DNA of 32,095 bases from Jiangella aurantiaca (GTDB lineage: Bacteria > Actinomycetota > Actinomycetes > Jiangellales > Jiangellaceae): NCBI RefSeq assembly GCF_004349105.1, contig NZ_SMLB01000067.1, positions 1 through 32,095 on the forward strand, in the 5' to 3' direction. Position 1 is the stretch's first letter, and each line of letters opens with the position of its first letter. This document shows, in pieces, positions 1 to 7,201 of this stretch. Below the pieces are notes generated by a model. That model had not been told where the DNA came from. It saw only the letters and a program-made list of their open reading frames with translations, and made no database searches. The position numbers were made by a program, and so were the translations under genes.

Positions 1-525
1 GGGTTGGGGCTGGGCGGCATCTTCGCGCCGATGAACACGGTGGCGATGCGCGACGTGGCGGGCCGCGTGGCCGGCGCGGCGTCCGGGGTGCTGAACACCA
101 ACCGGCAGCTGGGTCAGGTGGTCGGCAGTTCGGTGGCCGGTGCGGTCCTGCAGGGATTGCTTGCCAGCCGGCTGCATTCGCGGGCCGTTGCCGCCGCATC
201 CGATTTGCCGGCCGACGTTCGTCAGCCGTTCGTCGACGGCTTCGCCGGGGCGGCGGAGGGAGGACTGCAGGTCAGCGGCGCGCCAGACGGAATTGACATG
301 GCACTTCCACCGGGAGTTTCTGAAGAAGTCGCGGAAAAGATCGCCGAAATGGCCCACGATGTGTTCATACAGGGCTATGTTGATGCAATGAAGCCGACGC
401 TGATCGTTCCGGTCGCCGCCGTGGCATGTGGGGCACTGCTGTGTCTCGCAGTCAAGGGCGGACGAACGAGGCGAGAAGTGGAGGCGGGTGGTGCCGGCAC
501 GCGGACGATCTCCGATGCCGGCTAG
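1..525 (+). CDS. MFS drug exporter, DHA2 (EmrB/QacA) type, C-terminal part
   Basis: The reading frame is open from the first base, so the gene begins before the window. The opening residues, rich in Gly and containing FAPMNTVAMRDV followed by AGAASGVLNTNRQLGQVVG, match the conserved late-helix region of 14-TM proton-driven multidrug exporters of the DHA2 family. A last hydrophobic helix (PTLIVPVAAVACGALLCLAV) is followed by a short basic cytoplasmic tail and the stop codon at 523-525. The expected role is export of hydrophobic drugs or metabolites through the cytoplasmic membrane. The substrate cannot be read from this fragment. Family assignment is firm. Confidence 0.85.
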   Translation, partial: GLGLGGIFAPMNTVAMRDVAGRVAGAASGVLNTNRQLGQVVGSSVAGAVLQGLLASRLHSRAVAAASDLPADVRQPFVDGFAGAAEGGLQVSGAPDGIDMALPPGVSEEVAEKIAEMAHDVFIQGYVDAMKPTLIVPVAAVACGALLCLAVKGGRTRREVEAGGAGTRTISDAG

Positions 526-537
526 GCCGACCCGGCA
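516..537 (+). terminator. Small hairpin at the end of the MFS gene
   Basis: TGCCGG (516-521) and CCGGCA (532-537) can pair around a 10-nt loop that includes the stop codon of the exporter. There is no T-run, so this is only a possible terminator. Confidence 0.3.
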
Positions 538-717
538 CGACTTGGGTCGGTTCGCGGCTTACGTGAACCTTACGTAGGCTAGAGACACCCTGGGTGGACA
601 TCAGCCGAATGGCTGGCTCGGGTCGAGCCGTACGGTCGGTGTCCTTCTCGGGGGTCGACAAGGTGGAATATCCGGTGTGGCGGGAAACCTCCCGCTATGG
701 GATCTAAGGAGGTGACG
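526..717 (+). promoter_or_regulatory. bldC upstream region with TTACGT direct repeats
   Basis: This gap carries the promoter region of bldC. TTACGT occurs at 559-564 and again at 570-575, one helical turn apart, just before TAGGCTAGA. Such phased repeats are a plausible activator or autoregulator site. No canonical -35/-10 pair with good spacing is evident, so the function is inferred from position only. Confidence 0.3.
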
Positions 718-939
718 ATGGCGACCAGGACACAAGACGCCGAGCCCCTCCTCACTCCTGCCGAGGTGGCGGCCATGTTCAGGGTTGACCCGAAGACGGT
801 GACCCGGTGGGCCAAGGCCGGCAAGCTCACGTCGATCCGGACGCTCGGTGGCCACCGGCGGTACCGCGAGTCCGAGGTGCGTGCGCTGCTCAACGGGCAA
901 GGGTCCGCAGTGGAGCGCGTCGAGGTCGGCGAGCTCTAA
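718..939 (+). CDS. bldC: BldC-type MerR-like DNA-binding developmental regulator
   Basis: This 73-aa protein is almost entirely one winged helix-turn-helix of the MerR class. The stretch LLTPAEVAAMFRVDPKTVTR, then WAKAGKLTSIRTLGGHRRYR (residues about 11-50), matches Streptomyces BldC almost residue for residue. There is no effector or dimerisation domain, as expected. BldC proteins bind direct repeats as head-to-tail oligomers and control the timing of morphological differentiation and antibiotic genes in the cytoplasm. The start at 718 is chosen because AAGGAGGTG lies just upstream. An in-frame ATG at 697 would place that ribosome site inside the gene. It is monocistronic. Identification is very secure. 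Confidence 0.95.
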   Translation: MATRTQDAEPLLTPAEVAAMFRVDPKTVTRWAKAGKLTSIRTLGGHRRYRESEVRALLNGQGSAVERVEVGEL

Positions 940-1385
940 GGGGTGAGAATCGTCCCACCATACGCTCGACCTTGCCGAGCGGGGGCGGTACACGGGGAAG
1001 TCAAGGCTGGGCCCGTAGGCGGCGGGCCAGGCCTGCGGCGGGGGCTGCGCGGGAACGCGTAACTAGAAGTCGTGTGACCTGTTGCAGGATCACACGAGGT
1101 CGGCGTCGCGAGCGCGATGAGGTCAGCCCCGGGTGGGGTGTGGCTGTACTGTCGCCTCGCAGTAGCCGCCAGGCGTCGACACGGGCGGCGGGTAGACCGG
1201 CCGCCCGTGTCCGCGACTTTCGACGGTCATTTTCTTTTCTCGCACATCTTCTTTCTGATCGGCCATTCGCACAGAATGCGCGATCCCCTATCCCGCACGG
1301 GGTTGATCACGTTAAGCAGGCGCGTTCACGCTCTGCGAGGCATGCATGCGCCTAGTGATGCGGGAGAACGCCTGGTGGCCGCCGC
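940..1385. other. Intergenic region without a recognisable gene
   Basis: About 450 bp separate bldC from the convergent aldo/keto reductase. I see no coding sequence with a believable start or homology and no tRNA. The only clear structure is the hairpin at 1071-1096. The stretch around 1215-1260 is T-rich compared with its surroundings (TTTTCTTTTCTCGCACATCT). Confidence 0.5.
1071..1096. terminator. Inverted repeat downstream of bldC
   Basis: CGTGTGA-CCTG pairs with CAGG-(A)-TCACACG around a TTG loop, giving an 11-bp stem with one bulged A. It lies between two convergent genes and could terminate either. No U-tract follows. Confidence 0.4.
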
Positions 1386-2435
1386 TCAGGCGGCGCTGCG
1401 TTCCGCGAGCGGACGGCGCCGGCGGGAAGGGTCGGACAGGGAGACCGGAGTCCAGGCACCGTCGGGGTGGTACGCGTTGGTCCCCGGCGGCACGATGGCG
1501 TCGATGCGGTCCAGCGTCGCGTCGTCCGGGGTGACCTCGGCGCCATCGAGCAACGACTCCAGCTGCTCCATGGTGCGCGGCCCGATGATCGTCGACGTGA
1601 CGGCGGGGTGCGCCAGCGTGAACGCGATGGCGAGCTGCGGCAGGCTGCAGCCGACCCCGTCGGCGACCTCGACCAGCCGCTCGACGAGCTCGAGCTTGGC
1701 CGCGTTGACCGGCAGCGCCGGGTCGAACCGGCCGGGAGTCAGCTTGGCGCGTCCGGACGTGAGGTCGACGGGCCGGCCCTTGCGCTGGGCACCGGACAGG
1801 AAGCCCGACGCGAGCGGGCTCCAAGTCAGCACGCCCATGCCATAGCGCTGGCAGGTCGGCAGCACCGACCTCTCGATGCCGCGGGCCAGCAGCGAGTACG
1901 GCGGCTGCTCGGTCCGGAACCGCAGCAGTCCGCCCCGCTCGGCCGCGTGATGCGACTCGACGATCTCCTCTGCGGGGAACGTCGAGCATCCGAACGCGCG
2001 GATCTTGCCCTGGTGGACGAGGTCGGTCAGCGCGGACAGCGTCTCCTCGATGTCCGTGGTGTGGTCGGGCCGGTGGACCTGGTAGAGGTCGATCCAGTCG
2101 GTCTGCAGCCGGCGCAGGCTGTCCTCGACCGCCGTCATGATCCAGCGCCGCGAGTTGCCGCCGCGGTTGGGCCCGTCGCCCATGGGGAAGTGGACCTTCG
2201 TGGCCAGCACGACGTCGTCGCGGCGGCCCTGCAGCGCCTTGCCGACGATCACCTCCGACTCGCCCGCGGAGTACATGTCCGCAGTGTCGACGAAGTTGAT
2301 CCCGCGGTCGAGCGCGGCGTGGACGATGCGGGCACTGTCCTCGTGGTCGGGGTTGCCGACCGCGCCGAACATCATGGTGCCGAGGCAGTAGGGGCTGACG
2401 TGGATGCCGGTGCCGCCAAGGGGCCGATAGCGCAT
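1386..2435 (-). CDS. Aldo/keto reductase
   Basis: The 349-aa protein is an NADPH-dependent oxidoreductase of the aldo/keto reductase superfamily with a TIM-barrel fold. It opens with MRYRPLGGTGIHVSPYCLGT. The active-site region DTADMYSAGESE supplies the catalytic Asp and Tyr near residues 51-56. The later segment with GVLTWSPLASGFL and the C-terminal segment IIGPRTMEQL form the cofactor-binding part. The full length is as expected for AKR family members of actinomycetes. The cytoplasmic substrate is probably a small aldehyde or ketone, but it cannot be predicted. The gene stands alone and is preceded by a MerR-type promoter, which suggests induction by a small molecule or redox signal. Confidence 0.9.
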   Translation of the reverse strand: MRYRPLGGTGIHVSPYCLGTMMFGAVGNPDHEDSARIVHAALDRGINFVDTADMYSAGESEVIVGKALQGRRDDVVLATKVHFPMGDGPNRGGNSRRWIMTAVEDSLRRLQTDWIDLYQVHRPDHTTDIEETLSALTDLVHQGKIRAFGCSTFPAEEIVESHHAAERGGLLRFRTEQPPYSLLARGIERSVLPTCQRYGMGVLTWSPLASGFLSGAQRKGRPVDLTSGRAKLTPGRFDPALPVNAAKLELVERLVEVADGVGCSLPQLAIAFTLAHPAVTSTIIGPRTMEQLESLLDGAEVTPDDATLDRIDAIVPPGTNAYHPDGAWTPVSLSDPSRRRRPLAERSAA

Positions 2436-2441
2436 GGCGCG

Positions 2442-2472
2442 ACGCTACGGCTTGGAGCGCGCTCGAAGTCAA
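2442..2472 (-). promoter_or_regulatory. MerR-type promoter with 19-bp spacer for the aldo/keto reductase
   Basis: On the minus strand TTGACT (2472-2467) and TAGCGT (2447-2442) are separated by 19 bp, the overlong spacer typical of MerR/SoxR-controlled promoters. An almost perfect dyad, CTTGGAGCGCGCTCGAAG (2451-2468), fills the spacer, where MerR regulators bind. No MerR gene other than bldC lies in the window. BldC lacks an effector domain, so the regulator is probably encoded elsewhere. Confidence 0.6.
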
Positions 2473-2487
2473 GAAGCGCCATAGCCG

Positions 2488-2517
2488 TGGGGGAGGCGGC
2501 ACGTGCCGCCTCCCCCA
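2488..2517 (-). terminator. Perfect 30-bp palindrome terminator of the RCC1 gene
   Basis: Bases 2488-2517 are a perfect palindrome centred on CACGTG, with GGGGGAGGCGGC and its complement as arms. It begins 15 bp after the stop of the RCC1-repeat gene. Its stability and place make it a likely factor-independent terminator of the kind common in high-GC bacteria, without a U-tract. Confidence 0.7.
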
Positions 2518-2532
2518 TGGGCAGCCGAAGAC

Positions 2533-3984
2533 CTACGATCCGGCCGTGATGCGGCGACTGCGCCAGAAGAGCACCCCGCCCATCGCGGTCAATGCCACCG
2601 CTACCGCCAAGGCGGCCGCCGGTGCCGATCCGGTGTCCGGCAGTGGGTCGTCCAGTGCACCTGTATCGGACGGCGACGGCGCAGGGGACTCGGACGGGTC
2701 CGTGGCCGGAGGCTCCGTGGGCGTCGTCGTGGGCGAGGGAGTCGCCGTGTCTGTCGGGGTGGGTGTGGGCGTCGACGTCGCAGTCGGTGTGGGCGACGGG
2801 GACGGGGACTGCGAGGCCGCGACGTAGGTGAAGCCCTCGTCGAGGACCACGCTGCCGGCCGGGGTCGTGACGGTGACGGCGATGGTGCCGGCCGAACCGG
2901 CCGGGGTCGTGACGGTCAATCGCGTGCCTCCGTCGGTCGCGTCGACGTCGGTGCCCGGCTCGGTGCCGAACAGGACCTCGGTCTCGTCGGTGAACCCGCT
3001 TCCGGTGATCGTGACCGTGGTGCCGCCCGAGACGGAGCCCTCCTCAGGACTGACGGTCTCGACCTCCGGTGCCGGCAGCTCGATGGCGACCCCGTGGGCC
3101 CATCCCGCCGCGATGGCGCTGGCCGGACCCAGGTCCTCCGGCACCGTCGTCTGGCCCTGGGCCGGCCGCCCCCAGGCGTGGACCTCGCCGTCGCTCTCCA
3201 GGGCGAGGGCGAATGCGGAGCCGGCGGCGATGGCGACGACGTCGTCGAGGCCGGCCGGGACATCGGTCTGGCCGTCCTCGTTCTCGCCCCACGCGTGGAC
3301 GTCGCCGTTGCTGTCGAGGGCCACGCTGAAGTGCATGCCCGCTGCGATGGCGACGACGTCGTCGAGGCCGGCCGGGACATCGGTCTGGCCCAGTTCGTTG
3401 TCTCCCCAGGCGTGGACCGTGCCGTCACTACTCAGGGCCAGGCTGTGGATTCGGCCGGCGTCGACGGCGACGACGTCGTAGACGTCAGCCGGCACGTCGC
3501 CCTGGCCCCAGGTGTTGTCGCCCCACGCGTGTACCTGGCCGTCGACGTCGAGCGCGACGGTGTGATACTCCCCCGCCGCGACGACGCGGACCGGCTCCAG
3601 GCCATCGGGAATCTCGGTCTTGCCGAGCGTGTTGCGCCCCCATCCGTAGAGGGCGCCATCGGCGTCGACTGCGAAGCTGTTGTCCAGCCCGGCTTCCACA
3701 TCCACAACGTCGTCGAGGCCGGCCGGAACGTCGAGTTGCTGCACGGTGTTGCTGCCCCAGCCACGTACGTGGCCGTCCGCTGTGACCGCGAGCGTGTGGC
3801 CGAGGCCGGCAGCGATGGCCGTCACCGGCCCCAGGTCGTCCGGTGGAGTCGACTCTCCCGGAACATGACCGCCCCATGCCCGCACCGGCCCGGCCGGCAT
3901 CTCAGCGGCTGCCGTCGCCATCGCCGTTCCGGCGAACACGCCTATCGTCAACACTGCCGCAGACCACCGTCGGCCTACTCGCAT
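2533..3984 (-). CDS. Secreted RCC1-repeat beta-propeller protein with TIG domain and LPxTG-type anchor
   Basis: This 483-aa protein is built for the cell surface. It has an N-terminal signal peptide (MRVGRRWSAAVLTIGVFAGT), then about seven RCC1-type blades of some 40 residues with the recurring pattern HAWG-N--GQ-DVPAGLDDVVAIAAG. An IPT/TIG immunoglobulin-like domain follows (VSPEEGSVSGGTTVTITGSG), then a long Pro/Thr/Ser wall spacer. The C-terminus is LPDTG, a hydrophobic helix and WRSRR, a standard sortase substrate signal. The start at 3984 is preferred because GGAGGTG lies just upstream. The frame could extend to 4026. The propeller probably binds a protein or glycan ligand, but the partner is unknown. 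A strong palindrome follows the stop. Confidence 0.88.
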   Translation of the reverse strand: MRVGRRWSAAVLTIGVFAGTAMATAAAEMPAGPVRAWGGHVPGESTPPDDLGPVTAIAAGLGHTLAVTADGHVRGWGSNTVQQLDVPAGLDDVVDVEAGLDNSFAVDADGALYGWGRNTLGKTEIPDGLEPVRVVAAGEYHTVALDVDGQVHAWGDNTWGQGDVPADVYDVVAVDAGRIHSLALSSDGTVHAWGDNELGQTDVPAGLDDVVAIAAGMHFSVALDSNGDVHAWGENEDGQTDVPAGLDDVVAIAAGSAFALALESDGEVHAWGRPAQGQTTVPEDLGPASAIAAGWAHGVAIELPAPEVETVSPEEGSVSGGTTVTITGSGFTDETEVLFGTEPGTDVDATDGGTRLTVTTPAGSAGTIAVTVTTPAGSVVLDEGFTYVAASQSPSPSPTPTATSTPTPTPTDTATPSPTTTPTEPPATDPSESPAPSPSDTGALDDPLPDTGSAPAAALAVAVALTAMGGVLFWRSRRITAGS

Positions 3985-4179
3985 CGCCCACCTCCATAGG
4001 ATCGGCGATACCTTACGGCAAGGCACTGGAAACCTCGCAAATCGGAAGGGATTTGATGCCTGGGCGGGATGCAGCTCGAGGATCCCGAAGGGCCGAATTC
4101 ACAACGAGCTCGACTCTCGGCTGTACGGCCTCGAGGCCGACGAGCCTGCGGACGAGCGGATCGACGCGTTCATCGCGGC

Positions 4180-4723
4180 GCACTGGGCACGCACACCACG
4201 TGGCACCGAGTCGCGCCGCTGCTGGCCGAGCGGCACACCGTCGTCTGCCCGGACCTTCGCGGTCACGGCGGGTCGACCGGTCCGGCACCGGCGCCGGACC
4301 ATGCGCCGCACTCGAAGCGGGCCATGGCGGCCGACGGCGTCGAGCTCATGCGGGCGCTCCGACATGACCGCTTCGCCGTCGTGGGCCACGACCGGGGCAG
4401 CTACGTCGCCTACCGGCTTGCATTCCACCACCCGGAGGCGGTGACGGCGCTGGCTGTGCTCGACTGCGTGCCCATCGGCGAGGCACTCGCCCGCTGCAAC
4501 GCACGGGTCGCACAGGCCTGGTACCACTGGTTATCTCTCGCCCAGCCGGAGCGTCCAGAACGGTTGATCAACGCCGACCCGGACGGCTGGTACGAGGTCG
4601 GGGTCGCCGACGACGCCGACCGCGCTGCCGGTCCGTCACCACGTGGCCGAGGAGGCACCGGAGGAACTTGCCCGCGCCTTACTCGACTTCCTTCTCGCCG
4701 ATGGCGGGGGTGAGACGCGATGA
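4180..4723 (+). pseudogene. Decayed alpha/beta hydrolase (haloacetate dehalogenase-like)
   Basis: The frame covering 4180-4600 gives TWHRVAPLLAERHTVVCPDLRGHGGS and then RFAVVGHDRGSYVAYRLAFHHPEAVT, the nucleophile elbow (GHDRG, Asp nucleophile) and flanks of haloacetate/fluoroacetate dehalogenase-like hydrolases. The N-terminal oxyanion-hole strand is missing and the sequence stops matching near 4610. The family's C-terminal helix (HHVAEEAPEELARALLDFLL) reappears in another frame from 4625 to a TGA at 4721-4723. The cap domain and catalytic His region are therefore deleted and a frameshift separates the parts. Upstream, 4030-4175 is open in a third frame (GRIHNELDSRLYGLEADEPA) but is not recognisable. 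Confidence 0.75.
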
Positions 4724-5167
4724 ACGACAGCGGCATTGACGTGGGCTCGCTGGTGGCCGTCATCGGCCTCACCCCCATGGTCGGGATCGGGCTCGTACTG
4801 ACGTTCACGACGTGGCGCGAGAAGGCCGACCGCCGGACGACGACGAAGCCGGGCCGGCGTTGGTGCGGTTCGGCAAGGCGCTGGGAACAGCGGACATCCG
4901 CTCGCTACCAGCGTGCGTTGCCGCACTGGCGCTGTTGGAACTCGGACTCGTGGCGAGTCTGCTCGAGGACGCTCTGCCTGGGGCCGCGAGCCGGGTGGCC
5001 GGCCGGCTCACCGTCCGGCTCGGCGCCGGCTTCGTGGCGATGCTGGTGATCGCGGCGAGCGTCGTGCTGTTCAACCGGCCAAGGATCGCCGTGCCACCCG
5101 CGTCGCGGGACGAGCCCGGCGCCCTGCCGCTGTGGTGGCGCAGCCGGAGGAAGCGGCCCCCCAGCGG
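4720..5167 (+). pseudogene. Frameshifted small membrane protein
   Basis: An ATG overlaps the end of the hydrolase remnant (ATGA) and encodes MNDSGIDVGSLVAVIGLTPM followed by a first membrane helix ending near TFTTWRE. The rest of a plausible membrane protein continues in the next frame from about 4815. It has helices around ACVAALALLELGLVASLLED and GAGFVAMLVIAASVVLF and a basic tail, WWRSRRK. One indel near 4815-4850 would join the two parts. The protein family is not recognised. The second frame runs without a stop into the regulator fragment that follows, so the real C-terminus has been lost at a recombination joint near 5165. Confidence 0.5.
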
Positions 5168-5495
5168 CTCCCTGCGGCACTCCGTGAACGAGCTAGCCGA
5201 GATCGGACTCGTCAAGAAGGCTACCGTGCAGGTTCGCATCGGTGGTACGCCGCCGCCGTTCAAGCTCTACATCATCAACGACGCACAGGCATTCTTCGGC
5301 TTCTATCCGGTCTACGAGCGGCAGGTGGAACTTGCCGACGAACCCGCCATGATCTACGACCTTGGCGGCAAGGACACCGTGCTGTTCCATCACGCTGTGA
5401 CTGACGACGACCAGTCGATGGGTTCGCTTTACGTTGAACAGGCCCGACGATGGTTCGACAGCATCTGGGCGATCAGCCGCGAGTACGCATCGTGA
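5168..5495 (+). pseudogene. C-terminal fragment of a GntR-type AICE regulator
   Basis: From 5168 the product reads LRHSVNELAEIGLVKKATVQ and continues through FKLYIINDAQAFFGFYPVYE to the stop at 5493-5495. It is collinear and nearly identical in sequence to the last 110 residues of the GntR regulator at 17243-18085. The DNA-binding wing and linker are absent. Their place is taken by the membrane-protein fragment, with which this piece is fused in frame (open from 4812). It therefore cannot act as a repressor. The stop overlaps the following HAD gene by GTGA, exactly as in the intact copy. Confidence 0.85.
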
Positions 5496-5974
5496 CGACC
5501 GTGCCGAGAGTCCAGCTCTCCGACCTCATCGCAAGCACGAGCCTTGTCATGCTCGACTTCGACGGGCCGGTGTGCAGCGTCTTCGCCGGACTGCCAGCGC
5601 CAGAGGTCGCCGGGCGGCTACGGAGGGAACTTCGACGGCTCGGTGTCCGCGTGGACGAGAAGCCAGAGCGCGTCGGCGACCCGCTTTCTATCTACCGGCA
5701 CAGCCGTGAGGGCGGGCCTGTGGTCGTGCATGCGATCTATGAGGCCCTCGTCGCTGCCGAGCTGGAGGCCGTCACCACCGCGACGCCAACGCCGGGCGCA
5801 GTTGATGTCATCGAAGCTGTGCGCGAGAGCGGGCGGCGTGTCGCGGTGGTCAGCAACAACGCTGCTGATGCCGTAGCCAAGTACCTACGGACGCATGACC
5901 TACTCGACAGCATTGACCACATCGCCGCACGGCGAGGGCCGAACTCGCCGACGTCCTTCGCGACACACGGCTAG
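5492..5974 (+). pseudogene. Truncated HAD-family hydrolase
   Basis: This 160-codon frame starts with GTG overlapping the upstream stop and encodes LVMLDFDGPVCSVFAGLPAP, the HAD motif I region. Motif II follows (VAVVSNNAADAV). It parallels the hydrolase at 18082-18771 up to IDHIAARRGP, then switches to an unrelated tail and stops. The lysine of motif III and the Gly-Asp-x-x-x-Asp of motif IV, both needed to hold Mg and phosphate, are missing. The product is probably inactive. Together with the fragment before it, it is the remnant of a second GntR-HAD module. Confidence 0.85.
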
Positions 5975-5989
5975 CGAACTGACGGCACG

Positions 5990-6057
5990 ATGCCGCTCAA
6001 AGCCCCGGGGAAAGCAGTAACCCCGGCGGCATGTCTTTCGACAGCGGCGACCGGGGT
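5990..6057 (+). ncRNA. Structured leader RNA candidate before the Abi-like gene
   Basis: Two nested stems are visible: ATGCCG (5990-5995) with CGGCAT (6027-6032), and inside it CCGGGG (6005-6010) with CCCCGG (6021-6026) around the loop AAAGCAGTAA. The strand ACCCCGG (6020-6026) can pair instead with CCGGGGT (6051-6057), giving a pseudoknot or switch. Known abiF genes are often preceded by a structured RNA (the abiF RNA motif). Whether this is a member is inference from position and pairing. Confidence 0.45.
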
Positions 6058-6090
6058 CTTCGATGACCACTATACGGGAAGGCAGGCTCG

Positions 6091-6825
6091 GTGAACAAAC
6101 CCCTCGGCAGGATCGAACGGGCACTGTCCGCAGAGCGCCTGTCGCCCTACCGTCGCCACGGCGGCGACCTGCGCCGAGCAGTTGATCTCTACGAGTGGAA
6201 CACTGCCGCGTCGGCGGCCATCTGGCTCGACATCGCCAACCTCGAAGTGCTGGTTCGCAACGCCATGCACCGCCAGCTCACCGACTGGGCCAAGGCGAAC
6301 TACGGGCACGGCCGCTGGTATGACGACCCCGGCCGGGTTCTGTCCCCACGCCACCGTGACGACGTCGACTCCGCGCGTCAGCGCCTCAACCGGGCGGGCA
6401 AGCGGAACGACGCTGGTCGCATCGTCGCCGAGCTCGGGTTCGGCTTCTGGCGGTACCTCGTGGCGTCGCAGTACGACCGGGCTCTGTGGGTGCCGACTCT
6501 GCGCACCGCCTTTCCCGGTCAGCCGCGACGACGACCGGTGCACGACCGGCTCACCCGGCTACACCATCTGCGGAACCGGATAGCGCACCACGAGCCGATC
6601 TACCGGATGCCGCTGGCGCAGCACCTGTCCGACATGCTCGACGTCGTCGAATGGGTCGACCCCCGCCCTACAGAACTGGATCACCGGCCAGTCCACAGCA
6701 GCGGCCGTGGTCGCTCAGCGTCCCAAGCTCCAAGGCAACGCCTGAGTGGACGGATCACCTGCCCGGTGACCTGGCGCTGGCCGAGGTTGCGGCATCGGCT
6801 GGTGACGTCCCACCTGGTGGTGTAA
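6091..6825 (+). pseudogene. Abi-type (Abi_2-like) HEPN protein with a C-terminal frameshift
   Basis: The frame starts with GTG behind AAGGCAGG and resembles Abi_2/AbiF-type abortive-infection proteins. These are cytoplasmic and thought to act as HEPN ribonucleases on phage infection. The signature RNRIAHHE (residues 161-168) supplies the Arg and His of the HEPN site, preceded by the usual N-terminal helices (WNTAASAAIWLDIANLEVLV). After EWVDP (residue 191) the product turns into an unrelated basic tail ending at 6825. Removing one C from the C5 tract at 6660-6664 restores a family-like end, ALQNWITGQSTAAAVVAQRP then KLQGNA and a TGA at 6743-6745 (217 aa). The HEPN core is upstream of the shift, so activity may survive. 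It may instead be a sequencing error or phase variation. Confidence 0.7.
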
Positions 6826-6864
6826 CTGATCTTCACCGTGGTCGGGTCAGCGAGTTGTTTTAGA

Positions 6865-7191
6865 TCATGCCGTGAGCAGTGCGGGTGTGGCCACCTCCTG
6901 GGGCTGGCGGGTCGTCGGGTTGAGCTGGGCCATGGAGCCTTCGGATCGGTAGCGGCGGTCGCTGACCTGCCATTCGTCGTGGGTCTCGACCAGGACTGAT
7001 CCGGCCAGGCGGAGCAGCGCGGCGGGGTTGGGGAACACGCCGACGACGTCGGTGCGGCGCTTGATCTCCTTGTTCACCCGCTCCAGCGGGTTGGTGGACC
7101 AGATCGACGTGCTCGCGTGCTCGGCCAGGTCGTCCCTGATGCGCTGGCGCACCTGCGGGTCGACTGCCCACGCCGTCGCGGTCTTGGCCGT
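6865..7191 (-). pseudogene. IS256-family transposase, C-terminal remnant
   Basis: The minus-strand frame encodes [20 protein letters not shown], then [19 protein letters not shown] and [10 protein letters not shown]. This is the conserved C-terminal end of Mutator/IS256-type transposases (Transposase_mut), including the last Glu-containing helix. The frame stays open upstream to about 7191 ([15 protein letters not shown]) and then ends abruptly beside the next gene. Three quarters of the transposase, with the first catalytic Asp residues, are missing. No second terminal repeat can be seen, so the element is dead. Confidence 0.8.
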
Positions 7192-7201
7192 TAGGCGTCA
7201 C

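Noticed and set aside
1117..1845. Plus-strand frame overlapping the aldo/keto reductase end
   Set aside because: Mostly antisense to a clear gene, no ribosome site, and amino-acid content typical of shadow frames.
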